A stretch of DNA of 37,911 nt from an uncultured Bacteroidales bacterium. GTDB taxonomy: Bacteria > Bacteroidota > Bacteroidia > Bacteroidales > UBA3824. Numbering within the stretch: position 1 is the stretch's first letter; the number at the start of each line of letters is the position of its first letter. The DNA lies in contig CAJOJG010000030.1 in assembly GCA_905234655.1 (NCBI GenBank), forward strand, positions 1 to 37,911. Reading direction: 5' to 3'. The position numbers and the translations under genes are program-made. Of the stretch, positions 32,159-37,911 are shown one piece after another. Below the pieces are notes generated by a model. The model saw nothing but the letters and a program-made list of their open reading frames with translations. It ran no database searches and had not been told where the DNA came from.

Positions 32159-33427
32159 TCAAGCATTTTCTTCGTTCATCAAAAACTTCCACAGCGGCAC
32201 GACCTCGATTTTCCTGCCTGAATATTCCAGCGTGTATTCTTCGCTTTTGGTGACGATTGTCAGTCTGTCGCCCGAAAGGAAGTCGGCGGTCTTGATGAGA
32301 GAGTTGACTTCGCGTTTTTTTGTGTCTTCGTTTGCGAGCGAATACGACACCTGCACGAGGAGTTTGGCGGATGGGACGTAGAAGCCAGTCTCGACGTTCT
32401 TGTTGTAGTAATAAAGCTCGTTCCCGTACTTTTTGAAAAGGTGTATTGCAACGATGTTTTCCAACAATGCTGTGTCGGGGTTGACGAGAAACAGGTTGAG
32501 GATTCCGTTGTCGATGAAATAGTATTTTTTTGTGGTTTCTCTTTCAGAAAACGACGCGGCATAATTGTTCACCGAAAACAGCAATAGCGTTTCTTTGAGG
32601 TACGAGAAATATTGTATTACTGTGTTGATGCTGATTTTGTTGCCGGTGGAGGCAAGTATGTGGGTAATCTTGTTGAACGATACAGGCTGCATGACGCTTT
32701 CAGCCACTTTCCCTATCATTATGCGCAGGATGTTGGGGTTCTTGACTGCGTATCGGGAAATCAGGTCACCGAAGAATATCTTTTGGTACAAACTGCTGAG
32801 CCACTGTCGTTTGTCGTTGTAGATGTTGAGTTCAGGGAATCCGCCGTAGTAGAAATACGTGTCGGTTTTCCGCGACATTTCCGCCAAAATCTTGTTGTCG
32901 TATTCCCAATTTTTTGTGCCGATTTTCACCTTGTTGTATTCCAAAAATTCTTTGAGCGAGAATGGATATACGTCTTTCACCAAAAAGCGTCCACCGAGAG
33001 TGGTCATGATTTCGGAGCTGAGCATTTTGGCGTTGCTGCCGGTAACATACACGGTGTAATGCTGGTCGGCGAGGCGGCGCACAAATTTTTCCCATCCATC
33101 GACGATTTGGATTTCGTCGAGGAAGAATATTGGGTCCGCGTCGTAAAGTTCGTGGTAGGCGGTTTTGAGGTTTTCGAAATCCTCTGTCTTGAAATTTATC
33201 AGGCGGTCGTCCTCAAAGTTTATGTAGAGGATTTCCTCTTTTGAGACGCCTGATTTTAGCAACTCTTGCATCCGTTGATACATCAGGTACGATTTTCCCG
33301 CCCGCCTTATGCCTATGAAGACGTAGTTGCCGTGTGGCTCAAACTCAAACTTGCGGTACATAAGTTTCACGTTTTGAGCGAAATCCTGATTTTCTTTTAT
33401 GATTTTTTTCAGCGTTGTATTGTCCAT
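32159..33427 (-). CDS. AAA family ATPase with DUF4143 domain
   Basis: 422 residues. The N-terminal AAA_14 ATPase has Walker A GIRRAGKSYL (about 39-48), ILYINFEDDR, Walker B IFFLDEIQ (about 100-107), and the sensor YVTGSNAKML, followed by the family's GGRFLVKDVYPFSLKEFL. The C-terminal half is a DUF4143 domain (YYFIDNGILNLFL, ENIVAIHLFKKYG, LYYYNKNVETGFYV), distantly nuclease-like. The family is abundant in Bacteroidetes and of unknown role; a defence or mobile-element link has been suggested but is not shown here. Its promoter region holds four tandem dyad repeats. It converges on the small membrane protein gene. Confidence 0.9.
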   Translation of the reverse strand: MDNTTLKKIIKENQDFAQNVKLMYRKFEFEPHGNYVFIGIRRAGKSYLMYQRMQELLKSGVSKEEILYINFEDDRLINFKTEDFENLKTAYHELYDADPIFFLDEIQIVDGWEKFVRRLADQHYTVYVTGSNAKMLSSEIMTTLGGRFLVKDVYPFSLKEFLEYNKVKIGTKNWEYDNKILAEMSRKTDTYFYYGGFPELNIYNDKRQWLSSLYQKIFFGDLISRYAVKNPNILRIMIGKVAESVMQPVSFNKITHILASTGNKISINTVIQYFSYLKETLLLFSVNNYAASFSERETTKKYYFIDNGILNLFLVNPDTALLENIVAIHLFKKYGNELYYYNKNVETGFYVPSAKLLVQVSYSLANEDTKKREVNSLIKTADFLSGDRLTIVTKSEEYTLEYSGRKIEVVPLWKFLMNEENA

Positions 33428-33447
33428 GATTCAAATGTTTTGTGCCG

Positions 33448-33455
33448 CAAATATA
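33448..33455 (-). promoter_or_regulatory. -7 promoter element of the AAA/DUF4143 ATPase gene
   Basis: On the minus strand TATATTTG followed by CGG matches TAnnTTTG, 20 bases before the ATG at 33427. A -33 box would fall inside the nearest dyad repeat (33465-33496), so a protein bound there could block or assist RNA polymerase. Confidence 0.65.
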
Positions 33456-33464
33456 CTAAAAGTT

Positions 33465-33593
33465 TTCAATACACTGAACAAAAACCGCAAATTTTATTCA
33501 GTTCACTGAACAAAAATCGTATTTTTTATTCAGTCAACTGAACAAAAATCGCCAATTTTATTCAGTACACTGAACAAAATCGGCGGTTTTGTA
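33465..33593. repeat. Four 32-bp tandem repeats, each with a TTCAGT-N2-ACTGAA dyad
   Basis: Units at 33465-33496, 33497-33528, 33529-33560 and 33561-33593. Each starts with a 14-bp dyad: TTCAATACACTGAA (one arm base off), TTCAGTTCACTGAA, TTCAGTCAACTGAA and TTCAGTACACTGAA. Each then continues CAAAAA..CG..(A)TTTTA. Arms are fixed while the two-base centre varies, as expected for operator sites of a dimeric regulator. The 32-bp period puts successive sites on the same face of the helix (three turns). The unit next to the promoter is the most degenerate. Confidence 0.85.
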
Positions 33594-33610
33594 TTGGGAA
33601 AATTGTTTCT

Positions 33611-34444
33611 TTATTTCTTCTTGTTGGCGGCGAGAAGGGTCTTCATCTGGTCGGCGAGGGCGGAGGCTTTTTCGGCGGCGCGGTCGGCGAAGTCGGGGGC
33701 GGAGGAGGCGTAGATGATGCCGCGCGAGGAGTTGACGAGGAGGCCGCAGTGGTCGTTCATGCCAAAGGTCGCAACGTCTTCAAGGCTGCCGCCTTGTGCG
33801 CCTACGCCGGGGACGAGGAGGAAGTTGTCGGGGGCGATTTTGCGGACTTGCTGGAGCTTGTAGGCCTGGGTGGCGCCGCAGACAAACATTATGTGGTCCT
33901 TGTCGCCCCAGTTCTGTCCGAATTTGAGGGTCTTTTCAAAGATGTATTCGCCGGATTCCTTCTCTTGGATTATCTGGTAGTCGGAGGCGGAGGGGTTGGA
34001 GGTCAGGGCGAGGATTATCGCCCATTTGTCTTTGTATTCGAGGAATGGGATTACGGAGTCGCGCCCCATGTAGGGCGAGAGCGTTACCGCGTCGAAGGGC
34101 ATTTGGTCGAAGAATGTCTTTGCGTACATCTTGCAGGTGTTGCCGATGTCGCCGCGTTTGCAGTCGGCGATGAGGAAGATGCCCGGATAGGTCTTCTTGA
34201 TGTATTCGGCGGTCTTTTGGAGCGATGTCCAGCCTTTTGCGCCCAACGATTCGTAGAAGGCGGTGTTTGGCTTGTAAGAAACGGCGTATTCCTGCGTGGC
34301 GTCGATTATCGCCTTGTTGAATGCAAAAATCGGGTCGTCCTCTTTGAGCAAAAACTCGGGTATCTTGGTGATGTCGGTGTCGAGGCCGACGCAGAGGAAC
34401 GAGTTTTTCTTCTCTATCTTGGTGTATATGTCGCGGTAGTTCAT
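33611..34444 (-). CDS. pyrF: Orotidine 5'-phosphate decarboxylase (long type)
   Basis: 277 residues from ATG 34444; the open frame to 34801 is antisense to prfA coding and rejected. It makes UMP from OMP. SFLCVGLDTD opens the barrel; the catalytic Lys-Asp array is in LIADCKRGDIGNT (Lys96); FDAVTLSPYMGRDSVIPF follows; VPGVGAQGG near the end binds phosphate. Length and the NPSASDYQ segment place it in the long (about 275-residue) form found in Bacteroidetes and mycobacteria. It is the third gene of the purM-prfA-pyrF operon, 47 bases after prfA. Confidence 0.96.
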   Translation of the reverse strand: MNYRDIYTKIEKKNSFLCVGLDTDITKIPEFLLKEDDPIFAFNKAIIDATQEYAVSYKPNTAFYESLGAKGWTSLQKTAEYIKKTYPGIFLIADCKRGDIGNTCKMYAKTFFDQMPFDAVTLSPYMGRDSVIPFLEYKDKWAIILALTSNPSASDYQIIQEKESGEYIFEKTLKFGQNWGDKDHIMFVCGATQAYKLQQVRKIAPDNFLLVPGVGAQGGSLEDVATFGMNDHCGLLVNSSRGIIYASSAPDFADRAAEKASALADQMKTLLAANKKK

Positions 34445-34491
34445 AGTCGTCAATAATACAAAAATTAATAAAACTGTTGGTTTGCCGCCTG

Positions 34492-35583
34492 TTACATTCC
34501 GCTTGCTTTGAGGCGTTCGGCGTTTTCGGCGATTTGGAGTTTTTCGATGAGTTCGTCGATTTCGCCGTCCATCACTATCGGCAGGTTGTAGAGCGTGAGG
34601 TTGATGCGGTGGTCGGTAACACGCGATTGTGGATAGTTGTAGGTGCGGATTTTGGCGGAACGGTCGCCGGTGGAGACCATCGTCTTGCGCTGCGAACCCA
34701 CTTTGTCCAAGTATTTTTGGTACTCGATGGCATAGAGGCGCGAGCGGAGTTCCTTCATCGCTTTTTCGAGGTTTTTGATTTGCGACTTTTCGTCTTGACA
34801 CGTTACCACCAAGCCCGTGGGGATGTGCGTGAGGCGGATTGCGGAGTATGTGGTGTTGACGCTCTGACCTCCCGGTCCCGACGAACAGTAGGTGTCTTTG
34901 CGGATGTCGGACTCTTTGAGCTCCACATCAAATTCTCCGGCTTCAGGCAATACCACCACTGACGCCGCCGATGTGTGGATGCGGCCCTGCGTCTCGGTCT
35001 GTGGCACGCGCTGCACGCGGTGTACGCCCGATTCATATTTCAGGATGCCGTAAACGCCTTCTGTGTTGGACGATACGGTAAACACGATTTCCTTGTAGCC
35101 GCCCATTGTGCCTTCGGTCATTCGGGTGATTTCGATTTTCCAACGGCGTTTTTCGCAGTATTTGGAGTACATGCGGAATAGGTCGCCGGCAAAGATGGCC
35201 GCTTCGTCGCCGCCTGTGCCGCCACGGATTTCCACGATTGCGTTTTTGTCGTCCTCGGGGTCTTTGGGCAGGAGCATTAGCTTGATCTCCTCCTCGCGGG
35301 CGGGGAGGGCGTTTACGAGGCTGTCGAGTTCCTCTTTTGCCATTTCGCGCATTTCCTCGTCTTTTTCGTCGCGGAGTATTGCTTTGGCATCCTCGATGTT
35401 GGCAAGCATTGTCTTGTAGTCGTCGTAGGTCTTGATTAGCGGCTCCAAGTCCTTGAACTCCTTGTTGAGCGCGACGTATTTTTTCATGTCTGCCATCGCG
35501 TCGGGAGAGTTGACCTGTGCCGATACTTCTTCAAAACGTTGCTTGACGCCTTCGAGTTTGGTAAGTATAAGGTTTTCTGCCAT
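34492..35583 (-). CDS. prfA: Peptide chain release factor 1
   Basis: 363 residues from ATG 35583, which matches the usual MAEN.. start; nine upstream codons in frame lie in the intergenic region. It recognises UAA/UAG at the ribosome and triggers peptide release. Visible: an N-terminal helical domain (1-110); the codon-recognition region RVQRVPQTETQGRIHTSA, where the discriminating PxT is Pro-Gln-Thr; and the catalytic GGQ in SSGPGGQSVNTTYSA. It ends in the C-terminal DHRINLTLYNL helix. It is 23 bases after purM and co-transcribed with pyrF. Confidence 0.97.
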   Translation of the reverse strand: MAENLILTKLEGVKQRFEEVSAQVNSPDAMADMKKYVALNKEFKDLEPLIKTYDDYKTMLANIEDAKAILRDEKDEEMREMAKEELDSLVNALPAREEEIKLMLLPKDPEDDKNAIVEIRGGTGGDEAAIFAGDLFRMYSKYCEKRRWKIEITRMTEGTMGGYKEIVFTVSSNTEGVYGILKYESGVHRVQRVPQTETQGRIHTSAASVVVLPEAGEFDVELKESDIRKDTYCSSGPGGQSVNTTYSAIRLTHIPTGLVVTCQDEKSQIKNLEKAMKELRSRLYAIEYQKYLDKVGSQRKTMVSTGDRSAKIRTYNYPQSRVTDHRINLTLYNLPIVMDGEIDELIEKLQIAENAERLKASGM

Positions 35584-35606
35584 TTGTATGGTGTTTTTTG
35601 TTATAA

Positions 35607-36779
35607 TCAATAATTAAATTCGCCGTGCTCGCTCTTGACGGTAACACGCTTTGTATCAGATGTTTCGCAGCGTCCGATTATCTGCGCGTCCACGTTGAAT
35701 GTCTTGGATATTTTGATGACTTCCTGCGCGGTATCTTGGTCGGTATAGACTTCAAAACGGTGTCCCATATTGAAGACTTTGTACATCTCGCGCCACGGCG
35801 TATGGCTCTGTTGCTGAATCATTTGGAAGAGCGGCGGAGTGGGGAAGAGGTTGTCTTTGACGACGTGTATGTTGTTGCCAATGAAGTTGATGACCTTGGT
35901 CTGCGCGCCGCCCGAACAGTGTATCATCGCGTGGATTTTGGAGCGGTGATGTTGAAGTATTTGTTTAACTATCGGCGCGTAAGTGCGTGTGGGGCTGAGT
36001 ACAAGTTTGCCAGCTGTGATGCCGTCAAGACCAGACACTGGGTCGGTGAGGTTGTACCCGCCCGAATATACGAGGTTTTCGGGGATTGCGTGGTCGTATG
36101 TTTCGGGGTATTTGTTGGCGACGGTCTTGTTGAAGACGTCGTGGCGTGCCGATGTGAGGCCGTTGCTGCCCATTCCGCCGTTGTATTCGGTTTCGTAAGT
36201 GGCTTGTCCCGATGATGATAGTCCCACGATGACGTCGCCGGGCTTTATGTGGCACTCGATGACGTCGCTGCGTTTTATGCGGCAGGTTACTGTGCTATCG
36301 ACGATAATTGTCCTCACGAGGTCGCCTACGTCCGCCGTCTCGCCGCCCGTGCCGTAGATTTCGATGCCGTGCTCGCGCAAGGTTGACATCAGGGAGTCGG
36401 TGGAGTTGATGAGTTCGGAGATTACGGAGCCGGGGATGAGGTTGGCGTTGCGTCCGATGGTGGAACTTACTAATATGTTGTCTGTTGCGCCCACGCAGAT
36501 GAGGTCGTCAACGTTCATAATCAACGAATCCTGCGCGATGCCACGCCATACCGACATGTCGCCGGTCTCTTTCCAATATGCGTATGCGAGGGACGATTTG
36601 GTCCCCGCACCGTCGGCGTGCATTATGACGCAATATTCCGGGTCGCCGGCAAGGATGTCGGGGACGATTTTGCAAAAGGCGTTTGGAAACACGCCCTTGT
36701 CTATGTTTTTGATGGCGTTGTGGACGTCGGTCTTAGATGCCGATACGCCGCGCTGCCCGTACCGAAGGTTTTCTTCCAT
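35607..36779 (-). CDS. purM: Phosphoribosylformylglycinamidine cyclo-ligase (AIR synthase), Bacteroidetes type
   Basis: 390 residues, longer than the roughly 345 of E. coli PurM. It closes FGAM to AIR with ATP in purine synthesis. The opening RYGQRGVSASKTDVHNAI, MHADGAGTKSSLAY (ATP/metal region), DSLIMNVDDLICVGA and YGTGGETADVGD are the PurM blocks. KPGDVIVGLSSSGQATYE marks the start of the second domain and FNMGHRFEVYTD its end. It is the first gene of the purM-prfA-pyrF operon with a consensus promoter just upstream. The longer family is sometimes labelled 'AIR synthase-related', so the exact substrate rests on family knowledge. Confidence 0.93.
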   Translation of the reverse strand: MEENLRYGQRGVSASKTDVHNAIKNIDKGVFPNAFCKIVPDILAGDPEYCVIMHADGAGTKSSLAYAYWKETGDMSVWRGIAQDSLIMNVDDLICVGATDNILVSSTIGRNANLIPGSVISELINSTDSLMSTLREHGIEIYGTGGETADVGDLVRTIIVDSTVTCRIKRSDVIECHIKPGDVIVGLSSSGQATYETEYNGGMGSNGLTSARHDVFNKTVANKYPETYDHAIPENLVYSGGYNLTDPVSGLDGITAGKLVLSPTRTYAPIVKQILQHHRSKIHAMIHCSGGAQTKVINFIGNNIHVVKDNLFPTPPLFQMIQQQSHTPWREMYKVFNMGHRFEVYTDQDTAQEVIKISKTFNVDAQIIGRCETSDTKRVTVKSEHGEFNY

Positions 36780-36812
36780 TTTCGAAAATGTGTTTTCTTA
36801 TATAAGACGGCG

Positions 36813-36844
36813 CAAAGGTACGTTTTTTTGGGGAGATGTGCAAA
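36813..36844 (-). promoter_or_regulatory. Promoter of the purM-prfA-pyrF operon
   Basis: On the minus strand TTTG (36844-36841), 20 bases, then TACCTTTG (36820-36813): both boxes match consensus. It is 33 bases from the purM ATG. No PurR-like operator recognised. Confidence 0.8.
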
Positions 36845-36861
36845 AGTTTTTTTATTGGATT

Positions 36862-36890
36862 TGTAGGGGCGTACCTCGTGTACGTTCCGC
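36862..36890 (+). repeat. REP-like hairpin element, copy 1
   Basis: Reads TGTAGGGGCGTACCTCGTG and on to TACGTTCCGC; GCGTAC pairs with GTACGT around CTCGT. It is related, with compensating stem changes, to the copies at 36921 and 37671 and lies in opposite orientation to them. Confidence 0.7.
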
Positions 36891-36920
36891 AAAAAAAGGG
36901 CGGCGGGATGATGGTATGAT

Positions 36921-36949
36921 GCGGAGCGTGGACGAGCACGCCCCTTACA
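36921..36949 (-). repeat. REP-like hairpin element, copy 2, containing the higA stop
   Basis: The plus strand reads GCGGAGCGTGGACGAGCACG then CCCCTTACA. GCGTG pairs with CACGC around the loop GACGAG. The TAA stop of higA (36947-36945 on the minus strand) lies inside this element. Confidence 0.75.
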
Positions 36950-37310
36950 TACCGAGGGCTACTTCGGGCGAAATGTTCAATTTTTTACAGATGTTTCTTG
37001 TCAACGAAAGTGATGGCTCTGTTTTGCCACGCATAATGTTGTTCATTTGGGGTGTGCTAATCTCCAAAAGATTTGCGACATTTTGGATGCTAAGCCCCAT
37101 TTCGTACATTCTAAGTTTGATTGAATCCATAAGCGACGGTTTGCCAATAGGATAATGGACGGCCTCGTACTCTTCCACAAGGTCTATCAACATATCGAGT
37201 TCCAAAGCGTTTGGGTCGTTTGGGGCAGTGTCGTCGTCAACAAAATCCTCCAAATATTCTATCCTTTTGAGTGCCGCATCGTATGCTGCCTCCGATTTAA
37301 TCTTTGCCAT
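36945..37310 (-). CDS. higA: Antitoxin of a HigBA-type module (XRE helix-turn-helix)
   Basis: 121 residues from ATG 37310, four bases after the toxin stop; the open frame to 37367 overlaps the toxin and is not used. The N-terminal part (about 1-60) is the acidic toxin-binding region (AYDAALKRIEYLEDFVDDD, ELDMLIDLVEEYE). The C-terminal part is a Cro/CI-type helix-turn-helix: IKLRMYEMGLSIQNVANLLE, ISTPQMNNIMRGKTEPSL. HigA neutralises HigB and represses the operon. The toxin-first order with the antitoxin second is the hallmark of hig loci. Its stop codon lies in a REP-like repeat. Confidence 0.88.
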   Translation of the reverse strand: MAKIKSEAAYDAALKRIEYLEDFVDDDTAPNDPNALELDMLIDLVEEYEAVHYPIGKPSLMDSIKLRMYEMGLSIQNVANLLEISTPQMNNIMRGKTEPSLSLTRNICKKLNISPEVALGM

Positions 37311-37314
37311 AATA

Positions 37315-37611
37315 TTACAGATTTTGAATGTCCTTAATTTTGTCGTATTCTTCGTGTGTCCCCACAAAACGTATCAAAACGTGGCTTATAGTGAATTTGA
37401 TTAAAACTATGAGCCTGTAATCATTGCCCTTAATGTTGAATACATAACGATGGTTGCCCACGCTTGACACTGTTGCAAAGGTGTTTTGTATATCTGCAAA
37501 GTTTTTCCACTCGGCTTTGGATGTGGTTTCGTACCAACTTTCCAACGCCGATTTTGCTTTTGGATTTTTTGTATAATACTCCACGAGGGTTCTTTTGGCA
37601 ATGATTCTCAT
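37315..37611 (-). CDS. higB: HigB-type mRNA interferase toxin (RelE superfamily)
   Basis: 98 residues. The family's blocks are visible: an N-terminal helix RTLVEYYTKNPKAKSALESWY, then AEWKNFADIQNTFATVSSVG, the strand pair RYVFNIKGNDYRLIVLI, and the C-terminal IRFVGTHEEYDKI, whose His/Glu/Tyr segment is the conserved end of HigB toxins. On the ribosome these proteins cut mRNA within codons. It has its own consensus promoter and is followed by higA after four bases. The pair is probably active: both frames are intact. Confidence 0.9.
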   Translation of the reverse strand: MRIIAKRTLVEYYTKNPKAKSALESWYETTSKAEWKNFADIQNTFATVSSVGNHRYVFNIKGNDYRLIVLIKFTISHVLIRFVGTHEEYDKIKDIQNL

Positions 37612-37630
37612 TTTGCGTTCGTTTTGCCGT

Positions 37631-37662
37631 CAAAATTAAAAAACTATCTGCAAAAATCCAAA
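37631..37662 (-). promoter_or_regulatory. Promoter of higBA
   Basis: On the minus strand TTTG (37662-37659), 20 bases, then TAATTTTG (37638-37631): consensus boxes and spacing. It sits between REP-like copy 3 and the higB start. The HigA operator was not identified. Confidence 0.75.
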
Positions 37663-37670
37663 TTTTTTTT

Positions 37671-37697
37671 CGGAGCGTGGACGAGCCACGCCCCTAC
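37671..37697 (-). repeat. REP-like hairpin element, copy 3
   Basis: The plus strand reads CGGAGCGTGGACGAGCCACG then CCCCTAC. GCGTGG pairs perfectly with CCACGC around ACGAG. The orientation is the same as copy 2, with 750 bases between them and higBA in the interval. It contains the stop of the fragment to its right. Confidence 0.75.
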
Positions 37698-37911
37698 GCC
37701 AACGCCCGGAATGTAAAATCACTCTGTGTGCAACAGGCTTTTTTGTAATCAAAACCATACAGGCGCATATACGCTTCCTTGACTTCTTCCACGCCGTTGT
37801 AAAACGGGGTTGGAGAAGTGCTGCTTGATGGTTACGGTCACTTTCATTTTGGGTGTAAGAACCGTGTTGTTGGTGCGCTTGATGCGCTTAGGGGTGATTT
37901 CGAAGACGCGC
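37694..37911 (-). pseudogene. Frameshifted 3' part of a small conserved Bacteroidetes protein gene
   Basis: Entering from the right edge, the minus strand reads RVFEITPKRIKRTNNTVLTP and continues KMKVTVTIKQHFSNP. The frame then breaks near 37800 (CCCCGTTTTAC). One base over, it continues FYNGVEEVKEAYMRLYGFDY and KKACCTQSDFTFRALA to a TAG at 37696-37694. The pieces look like one roughly 70-residue protein of a type I recall from Bacteroides genomes, often near integrated elements, with no known function. One extra base in a C/G/T run explains the break; a sequencing error would do the same. Its stop lies in REP-like copy 3. Confidence 0.55.

Noticed and set aside
33465..33593. CRISPR array
   Set aside because: Only four units, directly abutting with a 32-bp period; the variable part is a few bases rather than 30-base spacers, and no cas genes are present.
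34445..34801. Upstream extension of pyrF
   Set aside because: It overlaps the end of prfA in another frame and is Arg/Pro-rich; MNYRDIYTKIEKK is the normal start.

Overview
The window reads as chromosome from a member of the Bacteroidales (phylum Bacteroidota). Three things point there. Several genes carry the Bacteroidetes promoter signature, a -7 TAnnTTTG box with a -33 TTTG/TTG box 18-20 bases upstream. The surface-protein families are typical: fimbrillins, FimB/Mfa2-like lipoproteins, clostripain, a T9SS-like C-terminal domain and an M56-TonB hybrid. The purM-prfA-pyrF gene order and the three-domain IspG also fit. Genus cannot be fixed from the sequence. No rRNA, tRNA, CRISPR array, intact insertion sequence or replication origin was seen.

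Left part (1-10 kb): a minus-strand fimbrial-type operon (OmpA-like protein, FimB/Mfa2-like lipoprotein, two fimbrillins, the last cut by the window edge) faces a clostripain lipoprotein. The first operon gene has an 8-G homopolymer just after the only good ATG, one base away from an in-frame full signal peptide. Next come gpmI, a dense stretch of gene remnants with two promoters and three hairpin terminators (6.55-7.5 kb), and a minus-strand operon of bactofilin, two small ATP-synthase-assembly-type membrane proteins and the PBP4 peptidase DacB.

Middle (10-25.6 kb): an uncharacterised membrane protein plus an orphan histidine kinase; the two-gene carboxyspermidine route to spermidine; proC-ribE; a two-domain M16 peptidase; tcdA; remnants of a PIN-domain gene and of an AAA-ATPase/PD-(D/E)XK gene; a DIP1984-family gene; a PUA-containing rRNA methyltransferase; a 34-bp hairpin made of 10-bp-phased repeats; and ispG.

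Right part (25.6-37.9 kb): a secreted protein with a T9SS-like tail; a fusion of a SiaC-type phosphoprotein domain with a degenerate cytidylate-kinase-like domain, divergent from apbE; two tandem methyl-accepting chemotaxis-type receptors, unexpected in a lineage that is usually non-motile; a small membrane protein; an AAA/DUF4143 ATPase whose upstream region holds four 32-bp tandem repeats, each with a TTCAGT-N2-ACTGAA dyad; the purM-prfA-pyrF operon; and a higBA toxin-antitoxin pair between REP-like hairpin elements. A frameshifted fragment of a small Bacteroidetes gene closes the window.

Housekeeping blocks (glycolysis, polyamine, proline, riboflavin, isoprenoid, pyrimidine and purine synthesis, translation termination) alternate with decayed genes and repeats, which lie mostly where transcription direction changes. 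The best candidates for new biology are the poly-G switch, the tandem dyad array, the SiaC-kinase fusion next to the tandem receptors, and REP-like elements that supply the stop codons of the genes they abut.
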